From Amoebidium appalachense (lineage: Eukaryota; Ichthyosporea), in assembly GCA_963693365.1 (NCBI GenBank), contig CAVNZM010000012.1, positions 3,782,001 to 3,846,000 on the forward strand: DNA of 64,000 nt. The letters are read 5' to 3'. The position numbers and the translations under genes are program-made. The notes under the pieces are model-generated. The model searched no databases and was not told where the DNA came from. It saw nothing but the letters and a program-made list of their open reading frames with translations. Of the stretch, positions 1-12,527 are shown piece after piece; positions within the stretch are counted from its first letter, which is position 1; each line of letters begins with the position of its first letter.

Positions 1-239
1 TCACACACACACACACACACGCACACGCACAAACACACACAGGGAGAGAGGGAGCGGCAGGGGGGAGGGGGGGGGGGGGAGGGGGGGACAGACACGTGCA
101 TGCATGCGCGTGCGCACACACACGCGCGCGCGCCCCATACACTCATACACACTCCAAGCACGCACGTTGTTTGTCGTGCCCTCACAATGCACACTGACAC
201 GTTGTATAATGGTGTCTAATGTTGCTTTTGTCTGAGCAG

Positions 240-370
240 AAAGCTGCCACTGAAGGATGCCAAGGCCTTGCTGATCAACAAGTTTGGCGTCAAGGAGGAG
301 GAGATGGCCGAAATGGTAAATGCCTCCCCCCTCCTCCCCCCCCAAAGCACACACACATAATCACACACAC

Positions 371-423
<53 letters not shown>

Positions 424-461
424 CACATGCCCCCCCCCCCCCCCCCCCCCCCCCCTCCCCC

Positions 462-508
<47 letters not shown>

Positions 509-698
509 CTGAAATGGTGCATGCCCTCCCCCCCCCCCCCCCCCACCCCCCCCCCCCCCCCCCCGGAAAAAAAAAAAAAAAAAAAAGAGAGGAATGAAGA
601 TGAGAAACAAAGCAATACAAAAGGAAGAAATAAAGAAACAAGGAACGACTTTGGACGGGTGTGTGTGTGTAAAAATGTGTGTGAAACAGTATCTACAA

Positions 699-730
<32 letters not shown>

Positions 731-1475
731 AAAAAAAAACAAAAAACAAAAAAAAACACCCCCGCTCCCTCGAATGTTGGCTTGGTGTATGTTATGGCAT
801 TGTGTTCCTCTTTTTCTTCTCTAGGCTCGAATAATTGATGTTATACAACGGGCTTTCTTACCACACGTTGTTTTTTTCTTACCTCCTTCATTCTCTTTTG
901 CCTCCTTCCTTACTCGCTTTCTTTTTCTTCTTCTTTTTGTCCACTTTCTTTTTTTTCCCTCTTCTTTTTTTTTGTTCTCTTCTTTATACTTCCTACCCCC
1001 CCCCCCCCCCCCCCCCCCCCTCTCTCCTCCCCCATCCCTTGTCTCTTCCCCCCTCTTCAACCCTCCCTCCCCACTTTCCCCTCGGTCTCTCCCTTACCTC
1101 CCTCCCTCCCTCCCTCTCTTCCTCCCTCCCTCTTTTGATGTTTTGTATACCCTCAGGGTCGTTGGGCCATCATCAACCTCGTGAGAGAAAAGAGCAATGC
1201 TGCAGCCAAGGAGGGAGGGGGGGACACGCGGTTTGCACGCGGCACACGCACATCGTTTGCCGAACACCACCAGCGCTATCTTGCAGAGTGCCAGAAGGTG
1301 TTTACGGCCCAGAACAGGGCGCTGGCAGTGCTGGAGGCACCAGAGTCTGAGTGTGTATCCCCCGTATGACTGATGTGTTGGAATATTGAATTTTGTTGGT
1401 GGTGGGGTGATGACGCAGTAGGACCCGCTCATGCTGTGTCAACTTTTAGTGATTCTCGTTGTCGGGAGGAGGAGG

Positions 1476-1506
<31 letters not shown>

Positions 1507-1665
1507 CTGCCTTTGTTGCTAACATTGTTAACATTGTTGCTTTCGGTGTGTGCGAGTGTTGTAAGGATGTGCTGGAAGGGAGATGGGGTTGGGTAGGTGT
1601 GTGTTTGGTTTTTTTTTTTTTTGTCTCTTTTTTTCTTCTTTTTTTTTTTTTTTGGTGGTGGTGGT

Positions 1666-1702
<37 letters not shown>

Positions 1703-3618
1703 AAGATTTTGCTGACGACCCCAAACGGTTAGCTAATTACATCCGGTCCGAAGGACTAGGAAAGAGCCATAGAATGGTTTCCATGCGATGGATAAAAGCA
1801 CACAGTCCTCCACCTTCCACAGTATGTTAGAGCCAAAACTCACTGTCTAACTGAGATCCATTTTTCTTTTCTTTCCTCCTCCTTTTCTTCTCTTGCTCTT
1901 TCTCCCTTTCTCTTTTTTTCGCCAGTGATGAGGGGTCAGGGGGAAGTGACCTTGAAGACTTTGGCCAGGAGCTGGAGGGTCTGATGGCCAGCGACAACCC
2001 ATCCACCCCTGCTGTGATTACACCCCCCCCCCCCCCCCCCCTTCCCTACCCTCTTCCCCCTCTCCTCCTTTCTCTTCCCCCCCCCCTCCCCACCCCCTCC
2101 CTCCCTTCCTTCCCTTCTTCCCCCCCCCCTCCCCCCCCCCCCCCCCCCCCATGCCTGCAACATCTAGCGAATTGATCAACCTGCTTCTTTGTTGTAATTT
2201 GTGGGTGAAACGTTCCCTTTGCTGGCTATAAGAACTATGTATGTGCATGTTTCGCTATTTAGTTTGCAATTGCACTTACTGGATACTGGGTGGGTTTTTT
2301 GGAAGACTCCCCCCAGGAAAGGGGCGGGGAGAGGGGCCGGGGGGGGGGGGGGGGGGGGGGAGGGAAGGGGGGGAGGGGGGGGAGGGTAAATAGGCAACTT
2401 GAGGGAAGTGTGTGTGTGTGTGCCATGTTGTGAGGGGGGGGGGGGGGGGGGGGGGAAGGGGGGGGAATTTAAGAAACAGGAAGACAGTGAGCATATTAAT
2501 AATGATGAAAGAGGCTGGGTGGGAGTTCACAAACACCATGCAAGCAGGGTGGCGCTATGGACATGGACATACCCCTACCTGCCCTGCCCACATCAGACAG
2601 AAAGGCGGACGACCAGCCTCAGGCCACCAGGATCATGAAGGTGCGCACGTGCCCGCGAACAAAGTTTGAAGATGTGCACGTGCACACACATTCACAGAGG
2701 CAAAGACGGGCGTGCGTATACCTTTACTAGGAAGCAAGTATACACATCCTTCACACACACGCAGAGAGAGAGAGAGAGAGAAGGGTATGTATATAGCAAG
2801 GTTAGAGGGGGGGAGGAAGGGAGAGGGAGGGAGGGGGGGGGGGAGAGAGAGAGAGGAAGAGAGGGAGGGAGGGAGGGAGGGAGAGAAACTCGAAAAGGTC
2901 TAATCATCAGCAGCTTCTATAGCTTGCTGCTAACCCTCTTGTACAGATTACGCGTACCTACAGAGCAGGCGATGGGACTACCTACAAGCGCACGGAAATG
3001 GTACGGTTCACCCATGCTTGTACCTCCGCTCAGTTTGTTACACTTCTCTGCCCCGCAACGTAGTCCCTGCTTACAAACACACACATTTGCGCGTTAAAGT
3101 GTACCAGAGCTACCCCCCCCCCCACACACACACACACACACACACCCTCCCCACCCTCCCCCCTCCCCTCCCTCCCCCCTCTCCCCCCCTTATTGGATTT
3201 AATTGTCATTTTGAGGTATCCGTATGAGAGCAACACTGCACACGCACGCAAAGCCTACCTGTCTGTGCGGATGCATATACGCGTGCATGCAGAGTCTCAG
3301 AAAAGAACTGCTTTTGGCTGATGTTTCCTGGGAAGGTGGAGGTTGTGGCTCGGGCCATGATTGCTGTTCTAAACATCGTTTTCCTTTCTTGTGTGTATAT
3401 TAGCTCTCTCAATCCCTCTCTCTGCCCCTCCCTATCTCTGCTCTCTCCCCTCCTCCCTCCCCCCCCCCCCTCTTCCCCTCCTTCCCCCCCCCCCCCCCCC
3501 CCCCCCCCCGGGCCCCTATCCCTGCATACTTCTTACGTGTAATTTGCACTCTGCATCGTGTTGTCCGTTATGTGTAGTTTGTATTTTATAGCACATTCAA
3601 CCCCCCTCCCTGCCCCCC

Positions 3619-3654
<36 letters not shown>

Positions 3655-3677
3655 CCCCCCGCCCCTCCCGCCTCCTC

Positions 3678-3720
<43 letters not shown>

Positions 3721-6700
3721 CACAGTTACAGAGTAGAAGATTATTTTAACCTTCAATTTATTTTATACCTGGAATGATGTAGATGTGCAACCAATGTGTA
3801 ATAGATATGTATCAATATTCAATATGTTAAGGCTAAAAGCTTATAATTTAACGTGGGGTGGTGCAAGTGCGCAACGATGATGTGATCGACATGTACCAAA
3901 GCCTGTAATCTCAAAATTAAAAATGTAACATTTTAGGTGGTGGCATAGTTTTTTTTTTAAAGTAGAACTTAAATTCAACTATTTGTGGTGCAGGTGCGCA
4001 ACCAGGATGTGATCAACATGTACAAATTGTTTTAAGATTATATAAATTTAAAATTAAGACTTGATTTTAACTATTTGTGGTGCAGGTGCGCAACCAGGAT
4101 GTGATCGACATGTACCAGCTGGCCAGCAAGCAGCGGGCCAAGCAGCCGGACAGCACAGAGGCGCCCCTGGTGTTGGACGAGGGTGCAAAGCGCAAGAACA
4201 AGTATGCTACCCCCCTCCCCCTCTCGACCCCCCTCCCCCCTCTCCCTCCCCCTTCCCCTGCCCTCGTCTTTTTATGTGTGTACATGGGGGGGGGGGATGG
4301 GGGGAGGGGGGGGGGGGGGGAGGGGGGGAGAGAGGTTGGTGTGGGTGTGGGTGGGTGGGTGGGTATCTGTGTGTGTGTGTGGGTGTACCTATCCCTGTGG
4401 TCGAAAAAGAAAATGGAAGGAGTAGGGTGGGGTGGGGGTGGAGGCGCGGGGGGGTGGGGCCGGGGGGGAGGGCTAGGGAGGGAAGGGGTGGTCCTGTTTC
4501 GGGTTCAGTGCTATGATTGAAGATATGATGCCGGTATGTGGCATGATAAAACTCTGTGGTGCTGTATGTGGGGACTGGCTGGCTTATTGATCACTGACCC
4601 ATTGTGCCAGGCTCAAGGGCAAGCGGGGCGGTGGGCGGAAAACACAACTCACACGTGACGAAGAAGCCGGTATGTGCTGCCTAGAAAGCCTCAAAGAATG
4701 GATATGACATCTCCAATCTCTATCTCCCTCCCGCCCTCACTCCTTCCTCACCCTCCCTTGTCTCCCCCTCGCTCCCTCCCCCCCCCCCCCCCCCCCCCCC
4801 CCTCCCCCCCCCCCCCCCTCCCGGCTCTCTCTCTCTCGTGCGCGTGCTCGCGTATGTGTCCTCCCCCTCTCTCCCTTTCTTCTCCCTCCCTCCCGCACTC
4901 CCGTGGGGAGAGGGGGGGGGGGGGGGGGGGGGGGGGGGGTCTGTTTTGCAATGCCACCTAAACCCTTGTGTGACATATTGTGGTACTGTGTATGAACATG
5001 GTCCATCGTTGAGCAAACATCCTGACCAATTTCGATTGCCGATAGAGCCATATATCCCGACCTATCTTTATTCCGAGCTCCATGTGTGCTGTCCGGTGCA
5101 TATTGTGTCCAATACTAGTACCGTTTTCTTTGTCTAGTACCATTGTCTAGTACCTTTTGCATTGTCCAAGTACCTTTTGCGTTGTCGAAGTACCTTTTGC
5201 ATTGTCTGGTACCATTTGCGTTGTCTGGTACCAATTGCATTGTCTAGGTACCTTTGCATTGTCTAAGTATCTTTTGCATTGTCTAGTACCATTTGCATTG
5301 TCAAGTACTTTTTGCACTGTCAAGCATTGTTTGCATTATTTACTAACACGAACCCTTTCCCCTGATTTTCCTCTCCTCCCTCGCTGTGTGTTCTCTGTGC
5401 AGGGCCCAGGAAGAAGGGAGGCCGCAAACCGGGGGAGCAGCGTGTCAAGCGGTGTAGCGCCTGTGGCGGGGAGGGCCACGTCAAGAGTAACAAGGTGTGT
5501 GTATGTGCTCTGTATGGGCAGATGTGTATTTGATTGTTAATTGTTTGGGTTTGATTAGAATGGTCAGAGCTTGATGAGAATGATTTGAGTTCGAGTTTGG
5601 TGTGTGTGCTCTACGGGTGGATATAGATTCGATTAGAACGGCCAGGGCTTGATTAGAATGGTTTTGCGTTTGACTATGATCCCCAGCCTTTGGGCCTTTG
5701 ATCACAATGGTTCGTTTGATTAGAATGGTTTTGAGTTTGAGTCTGGTGTGTGTCCTCTACAGGTAGATATATGATTGATGACGATGGTCCGAGAGCTTCA
5801 AAGTATCCACTCATATATGAATAGTGACAGAGTCCCCCTGAAAAAACCGTCTTTTACACGTCCTATCATCTGGTAGTTGCCGGCTTGTTATCGAGAACAA
5901 GCTGCTGCTGTATGTGCTCCAAGAAGTAAACAGAACAGTACTCTTTTGCAGCCGGGCAACCCGGGAGGGGGGGGGGGGGGGGGGTTGTATTCAGTTTTAA
6001 AATGATGTAGGGGTGCACTGACATTAATTTACATGAACAGAAAAAATGCCCACTGAGGAGAGGAGAGGCGGCACCTGCCAAACGCAAGAAGAGCTACGAA
6101 GAAGAAGAAGAGGAGGAGGAGGAAGAAGAAGAGGAGGAAGAAGAAGAGGAAGAGGAAGAGCCGGTGAGGGAGATGGAGAAAACATATGCGGAGACGATAG
6201 AGGAGGAGGGGGAAGAGGAGGAGGAGGAGGAAGAAGAAGAGGAGGAGGAGAGGTTGGAGGCAGATTTGCGCACACGGGATGACTTGTTGAAGGTATATGT
6301 GGGCGGGTGGTGGGTGAGTGTGATGGAATGTGTTGTGATTAGGTGGTGGAATGTGTGATGGAATGTGTGATGCATTGCTTCGGGGGGCTGCTGAATTGTT
6401 CTGGAATCATGTTTGCTTCAGTGCTGGAGCATGCTCTCAGGAATTGTTGACACATTTAGGATTGTTGTGGAATCCTGTGCGTTTAGGTGCTGGAATAATT
6501 TGGGGAGTGTTGTGGCATCAGTGTAGAATGTGTTCTGGAATGTTGTGGCATGTTCAGCATAATTCTGGAATTTTGTCTGCTTCAGTGCCTTGGTGGATTC
6601 TCGAGTATTGCAGGTGGAGCAATGTAGTGGCTTGGTATGTTGTGTGTATACTTCACATGGTGTGTGCTTGCCCAGCCCGCGTTGATGTGCGTGTTGTGAG

Positions 6701-7053
6701 GGGTGGGGGTGGGAGTGGGTGGGGATGTCCGCCTTCGAACCCCTGTCAGTTCAGCGTGTTTGTCTGCCTGAATATACCTGTTTGCATTTGCCCAAGTGTT
6801 GCTCTTGGGTGTGGTTTTTTAGGAGCTTAGACCCTAAACACCGTGGGTGACTCAGGCGTATATTTCTTCATCTCTCTCTGTCTCTCTGTCTCTCTCTCTC
6901 TCTCTGTCTCTGTCTCTCTCTCTCTCTCTCCCTCCCTCCCTCCCTCCCTCCCTCCCTCCCTCCCTCCCTCCCTCCCTCCCTCCCTCCCTCCCTCCCTCCC
7001 TCCCCCCCCCCCTCCCCCTCTCTCTGTCTGTCTGTCACACACACACACACACA

Positions 7054-7146
<93 letters not shown>

Positions 7147-8637
7147 CTGTCTCTCTCTCTCTCTCTCTCTATCTATCTCCCCCCCCCCCCCCCCCCCCCC
7201 CCCCCCTTTTTTTTTCCGTTTTGTTTCAGGTTGACGGGACCAAGCTGACGATCTCCAAGCCCATGGTGGAGCATGCAGCCTCCCAGAGGTAACACGCATG
7301 CACATGCACACAGAAATATACCGGGCGTGCGGGCATCCATGTTGAATTGCATGTGTGGTGTTGGGCGCGAAACTGCTTTGTTCCTTGTTACAGCTCCTGT
7401 GTGTGCACTTTAAAGGTTTGTTTTGTTTTGTGTTGGTTTGGTGGAGTGAGGTGTATTTAGAGTTTTTTCTTTTTTTTGGGGGGGGGGGGGGGGGGGGGGG
7501 GGGGCTGACTTCCTGTGAAAGTGATAGCCATGCCTAAGCAAACAATTGGAAAAACATGGTAAAGTAAAATCTGAAGAATGTATTGCTCATATCTTAAACC
7601 AAAACATTGGACTATGTTACGTAAGGGTCATGCCCCCTGGGCAGCATTGTGTTTGACACTAATCGGGTGTTCCTTTTTATCCCCTTTGTCTTTCTTTGTT
7701 TCCTTTTTTTTCCTTTTTTCTTTTGGTTCTGTTTTATCCGCTTTTCATGTCCCATTTTTACTTATTTGTTTCCTTGTTGTTTTTTTTTGTTTGTTTGTTT
7801 TTTTTGTTTCTCTTCTGTGTTGCAGGGAGAAACTCAAGGTGCGCCTCTCTGCTGTGGGCACCCAACCATCCACCCCCTCGGCCTCCGCCGCCCTTGCCCC
7901 TCTCCCATCAAGCGGCGGCGGCGGTGGTGGTGGGACTAAGAGGCGCAAACAGAGTGAAGATGACTTCTCGTGAGTGTTCCGCCATTCCCCACCAGAATAC
8001 AAAGAACCTGGGGGGGGGGGGGGGGTCCTTTGGTGGGAGAGGGGGAGGGGGGGAGGGGGGAGGGGGGAGAAGGGGAGGAGGGAGGGGGAAGGGGAAGGGT
8101 GAGCGAAGGGGGTGAGAGTGGGAGGGGGTTGGGGGAGCGGGAAAGGCGGGAGGGAGGGAGGCACCCCCGCGGGGAAGGGGGGGGGGGGGGGGGGGGTACA
8201 CAAGCCGACGCGAATTGTTTGCTGCCTTGGAAAAGAGGGGTGTGTGTGAGGTGCGCGGGGGGGGGGGGGGGGGGGGGGTTGTAAGAGTGACAGCTAACTA
8301 GGATGTGCATATGCACACAGTGACTTCCTGCCGGACCTGGGTGGAGCGCGCAGGGGGGGCGGCCGGAGGCGCAAAACGCCCATTGCTGATATCAACCGCA
8401 TCATTCTCGATGCATTGAACATGCTCTACAAGTACCCGCATGTACGGCTGCTGTGTTTGCCCTTTCTTGGAAATTTCATACCCCTGATATGCCGACCATC
8501 CTCCTCCTCCCCCCCCCCCCCCCTCCCCCCCCCGTTCCTCTTCCGCCTCCTCCTCCCCTCCTCTTTCCCGGCACTGTGCTGATGATGCATATTTTATTTT
8601 TATTCTATTTTATTTTGTGTTTTTTTTTTTTGGGGGG

Positions 8638-8673
<36 letters not shown>

Positions 8674-8738
8674 AAACTAGTGGTTCAGCGTGAATGTGTA
8701 TGTCGTACTCCGTAACACATTCTAATCTTTCCCCCCCT

Positions 8739-8778
<40 letters not shown>

Positions 8779-9266
8779 AGTGCCCCGACCCCTGTAAGTA
8801 GAAGAAGAAATTAGTGTGCACCTAAATAGCAGGGGTATGGCGTAATTTCGGTGGTGAGGGCTTCATTGTTGGGTTTTTTGTGGATACAAGAAAATCATGA
8901 TATAAGTGTATTGATATAGGCAACGGATTTGTCTCGCATTGTAGCTGTGTTACTCATACACAAGCGAGAGTAATCGGAAAACCAGTGTCATACATTGTGC
9001 TGGCGTCCTTGGCTGGTAAATGCATTTTGCTTGCACATTTGGCTGTGTGTTAAAGAAAAACCTAAAAGCTAACGCTAACTAAATCTCTGGATCCCCAGGG
9101 TGATGCGTTCCACTCCAAGGTAGACACCAAGGAGGCACCTGGGTACTACGACCTGGTCAAGAAACCAATGGACTTGGACGCGGTGGGTGTGGGTGTTTGC
9201 TTTAATGGTAGTTGTTTTGGTGCATTCATGTGTGTGTGTTTGCTCGAATGCGAGAGGTTTGGTGCC

Positions 9267-9297
<31 letters not shown>

Positions 9298-10121
9298 GGG
9301 TGGGTGTGGGTGTGGGTGTGGGTGTGGGTCTATCTTTATGCATGCATTTCATGTATGCTGCAGCTTGCAGTCTACGAGCCTCCCATTCTCCCTCTTTCTC
9401 TCCCACCCTCTCTTCGTCAGTGTGCGCCCATATCTGCATGCTTACATATGACTCCACGACTCTACCTCCCCCCTCCCCCCTCCCCCCCCCCCCCCTCCTC
9501 TCCCCCCCACCCCCCCCCTCTCTGTGTGTGCATATGTGTGTCTGTCAGTCTGGCTCTCTCACTTTCTTTTTTTTTGTGTGCATGTGTTGCATGCAGCACA
9601 ATACTCCCATCCACAAACACCCTCTAACCACGATGATACAGATGCACTACAAGGCCAAGAACATGACGTACATCACGCGCTACCCCTTCCTTGATGACGT
9701 AGATCAAATGGTGGCCAACTGCGTCACCTACAACGGCAACAACCACCCCCTGACCCAGATCGTCAAGGACATGCGAAAGGCAACAATAAAGTTCCTGGCA
9801 AAGGTAACGGACAAGGAGTTCCCTTTCTTCTTCCTCCCTTTTCTACTCTTTTCATTCTGATTCTGTCTTTCTTCCTTGCTTCCTCTTCCTTTCCTCCCTC
9901 GCCCCCCTTTCTTTGTTTGTCTCCCTCCACCCTCCTCCCCCCCCCCCCCCCCCCCCCCCCCCCTTTTCTTTCTTCTTCTTTTTTTTTTTTTTTTTTTTTT
10001 GTTATGGTGGTTGTGTTACGAGGGTTTGAAGGGTGGGTGGGTGGCCCCCTTTCTTTGTTTGTCTCCCTCCACTCCCCCCCCCCCCCCCCCCCCCCCCCCC
10101 CCTTTTTTTCTTTCTTCTTCT

Positions 10122-10152
<31 letters not shown>

Positions 10153-10226
10153 GGTTATGGTGGTTATGTTACGAGGGTTTGAAGGGTGGGTGGGTGGTGG
10201 TGGTGTGTGTGTATGTGTGTGTGTGT

Positions 10227-10259
<33 letters not shown>

Positions 10260-11250
10260 GGGGGCTCGTTCTCTCGCACATTATGAAGGAGGTTGGCAGG
10301 GCAGCACTCATTTTGCTGGCTGAAGTATAGGCATGATTTTTATTTCCTTGTCCTATGATTTAGCTCTTTCTTTTTTACTTGCATGTTAGTGGGTGTTTCT
10401 CGTATACCACGGCAAATCACACCCACTTACTGAACCGTTAATATGCAGAACGACCGGGAGCTGCAAGGGTACGAGGTGGAGTCAGACCCCAACTATCCGG
10501 TCCAGAGGGCTCAGAGGGAAAGTATGTTTCCTATCCCTCCCCCCCCTCTTTCCCTACATCCCACCACCATCACCACTATGGTCATCGTCACCACCACCTT
10601 CACCACCACCCCCACTCCACCCCACCCACACACATACACACATTCACCCACACACACTGCGCGCGCATAACGCACACGTGCATGCACGCAGGCACACAAT
10701 GCACGCCTCTATGCAAGACCGTGCTTGCTCGAGCGGGCCTACACTCAGACACGCACATGCACGCAGGCACGCACATGCATGCACAGACACGCACGCACAC
10801 ACATGCACCCACGGGCACGCATACAGTCACCGCAAACATCCGTGTACATCCTACTAGCGACGATAATACAGTAAAGTTATAACCAAACAAACTACATGTG
10901 ATGTGTAGTGTGCACATGTCGTAATGGGAGCCTGAGAAACAATGGGGGGACGGGGTGTTGGCTGCAAGCAGAACACAGACAGAACGATATAAAAGGTGAC
11001 TCGTGGTGTTCCATGCCTTGCTCAACATCCTCTCTTCAACTTTCTGTGCGGATTTTTTTTGTATGCGCACGTGCAGATGTGTACGCTTGTGGTACCTTTT
11101 CACCCTCTAAATCCATTTTTCCTCACACTCATTCCTGAGCTCTACTTAAACTTCTGTTTCTTCTTCCACTTCTCCCCCGGGGGGAACCGCGCCCCGGGGG
11201 GGGGGGGGGGGGGGGGATAATTGTATGGTTGGGAACACAGACAAAGAGAG

Positions 11251-11287
<37 letters not shown>

Positions 11288-11336
11288 AAATTGTAATGCA
11301 GGCAGCGAGACTATGGACATCGACGTGGAAAAATAG
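240..11336 (+). CDS. TAF1: TAF1 (TFIID subunit 1), 3' part, multi-exon
   Basis: TFIID scaffold subunit acting in RNA polymerase II preinitiation. Only the C-terminal about 566 residues are here; the 5' part lies left of the window. Exons, all joining in frame: 240-315, 1157-1350, 1926-2013, 2548-2640, 2947-3000, 4086-4201, 4611-4669, 5403-5494, 6041-6292, 7230-7288, 7826-7969, 8321-8441, 9099-9182, 9642-9803, 10449-10521, 11302-11336. Evidence seen: RWAIINLVR and [16 protein letters not shown] (metazoan TAF1 has a near-identical RGSR..AEHQERY core), an acidic SDLEDF block, a CSAC..GHVKSNKKCP zinc knuckle, a DGTKLTISK segment, then one bromodomain. The donor of exon 1926-2013 (gtgatt) and the last exon are the least certain; the last exon gives a short acidic tail ([11 protein letters not shown], stop 11334-11336). 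Introns are rich in poly-C, poly-G and CA tracts. There is no second bromodomain, unlike the animal TAF1 I know. Confidence 0.9.
3541..3600 (+). repeat. Poly-C-anchored dispersed repeat, fragment (copy 1)
   Basis: Shares ctctgcatcgtgttgtccgt and the terminal gcacattcaa with the copies at 47.7, 53.7 and 60.5 kb, and like them runs directly into poly-C. Only the right part of the repeat is present. Confidence 0.75.
3770..4120 (+). repeat. Four diverged tandem copies of a TAF1 exon 5' edge
   Basis: The real exon begins at 4086 (caggtgcgcaaccaggatgt). Upstream copies of the acceptor plus about 35 exon bases occur at about 3991 (nearly identical), 3864 and 3780, increasingly diverged. Spacings are about 92, 127 and 84 bases. 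Copies are separated by AT-rich spacer, and the spacers of the last two copies are also similar (aactatttgtggtgcag). Confidence 0.85.
5117..5340 (+). repeat. Minisatellite, about 19-20 bp unit
   Basis: About ten imperfect copies of a unit close to gtctagtaccttttgcatt lie in the TAF1 intron before the zinc-knuckle exon. Units vary at a few positions (tagtacc, tggtacc, aagtact). Confidence 0.85.
5403..6292 (+). other. TAF1 zinc knuckle and poly-glutamate tract (two exons)
   Basis: Exon 5403-5494 encodes a lysine/arginine-rich lead-in followed by [14 protein letters not shown]. The next exon (6041-6292) begins KKCP, which completes the C-x2-C-x4-H-x4/5-C zinc knuckle across the intron; animal TAF1 has CGACG..GHMRTNK.CP at this place. 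The same exon then encodes a basic stretch (PAKRKKSY) and two long glutamate runs (about 21 and 15 residues) from GAA/GAG triplets, separated by [13 protein letters not shown]. The triplet repeat is likely length-variable. The frame is supported by clean junctions to the DGTKLTISK exon at 7230. Confidence 0.88.
5495..5800 (+). repeat. Degenerate tandem repeat starting at a splice donor
   Basis: The intron after exon 5403-5494 opens with gtgtgtgtatgtgctctgta. Related blocks recur at about 5599 (gtgtgtgtgctctacgggtg) and 5745 (gtgtgtgtcctctacaggta), each followed by similar gatt(a)gaatgg-rich sequence. Units are about 105-145 bases. Confidence 0.7.
6871..7142 (+). repeat. Compound pyrimidine microsatellite (TC)n/(CCCT)n
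   Basis: (TC)n, then a long (CCCT)n run, a short CA run, then about 90 bases of nearly pure (TC)n. It lies in a TAF1 intron and is followed by poly-C and the acceptor at 7229. Confidence 0.95.
8321..9803 (+). other. TAF1 single bromodomain (three exons 8321-8441, 9099-9182, 9642-9803)
   Basis: Acetyl-lysine reader fold. Helix Z region [19 protein letters not shown] loop with [16 protein letters not shown], helix B with [15 protein letters not shown], then [18 protein letters not shown]. The conserved Tyr-Asn pair of the acetyl-lysine pocket (TYNG) and the PMDL signature are intact. The human TAF1 first bromodomain has the equivalent NTYPF, RPMDL and ATYNG elements in the same order. The region just upstream is strongly basic (GGRRRKTP). 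Confidence 0.9.
8686..8730 (+). repeat. Poly-C-anchored dispersed repeat, short fragment (copy 2)
   Basis: The segment gaatgtgtatgtcgtactcc followed by gtaacacattcta matches the right end of the family and is followed by poly-C. It lies in a TAF1 intron. Confidence 0.6.
9901..10200 (+). repeat. Tandem duplication of about 145 bp including poly-C/poly-T block
   Basis: A block running ccccctttctttgtttgtct ... poly-C ... cttcttctt poly-T ... gttatggtgg ... gggtgggtgggtgg occurs twice in a row (about 9901-10043 and 10044-10196) in a TAF1 intron, differing mainly in homopolymer length. Confidence 0.88.
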
Positions 11337-11440
11337 CCCCCACCCCACGACGAATATGCTGGAACTATAGTGTGCGGCATACAAGTATTTGGTTGCTTGC
11401 TGCTTGCCTTATTCGGCGGACTATCTTGTATGCCATCAAA

Positions 11441-11472
<32 letters not shown>

Positions 11473-11473
11473 A

Positions 11474-11504
<31 letters not shown>

Positions 11505-12269
11505 CCCTCCTTGCCGAATGCACTCCCTTTGCTCCTTTGATTAGAGCAAACAATCTCGATACTCATAGAGTTCCATAACTGCACGTATGTAGACATGCCA
11601 TGTACGGTATCAAACCTCCTCACCCATGTTAACTTTGTTTGTTTTTCCCGTTTCTTTCTTGTCTTGTATCAGTTATCTTGCAGATCTGATTAATGCAAAT
11701 CTGCAAAATCGTTCAGTATCGAGTCTTTTGAGGGTTTACAGTACGACTTGGTGTGTGGGCTTTGCACACGGGGGCAAATACTGTGCGAATGCATATGCGT
11801 TGTAAGAGGAAAATCAAGTATTCCATATTTATTGCTTGCCAATTTTAAATTCAGTGTGATCGGATAGGCCATATGTTGTGACTATAAACTTTATGAATTG
11901 TAAATATTTGGTTATCTTTTCTGGTGTATTCTGAGTGGACTGTTGGCCTGCAAGTATTTTGAAAATATTCCAAATTTAGAGTTTCTCTCCTCGACCTCGG
12001 GATGTGGTTATGTGAATGACTGTGTGTATGTTTTCTGCGCTGTGTATGGCATGGCGAACGGCTGTGAAAGATGGTTGATGAACAATGAATACCCGCAAAC
12101 TAGGAAGTCCCGTATTGCTTGTAGGATGTATGCCCATAAATGGGCAAAGGTTACCTGTAAGATCATTGGCTGGCCCCATGATCCTCTTAATTACAACCGC
12201 ATTCCATGTATTTGCACTACCGTGCTCTCCAGGACCTCGGATTGAGCCCTTTTCCCCATATGTACATAT

Positions 12270-12305
<36 letters not shown>

Positions 12306-12342
12306 TGTCTTCTTCTTTTTCTTTTCCTTTTTTTTTTTTTTT

Positions 12343-12375
<33 letters not shown>

Positions 12376-12482
12376 GCATATTCCTCGGCTCTGGTCACCA
12401 GTCGGCCTAGGCCTGTGGTCACTGCCAAATTCAAAAACACCTTCAGAGAGTAATTGATGTGACTAATCACATGGCGGGAGGC

Positions 12483-12527
<45 letters not shown>

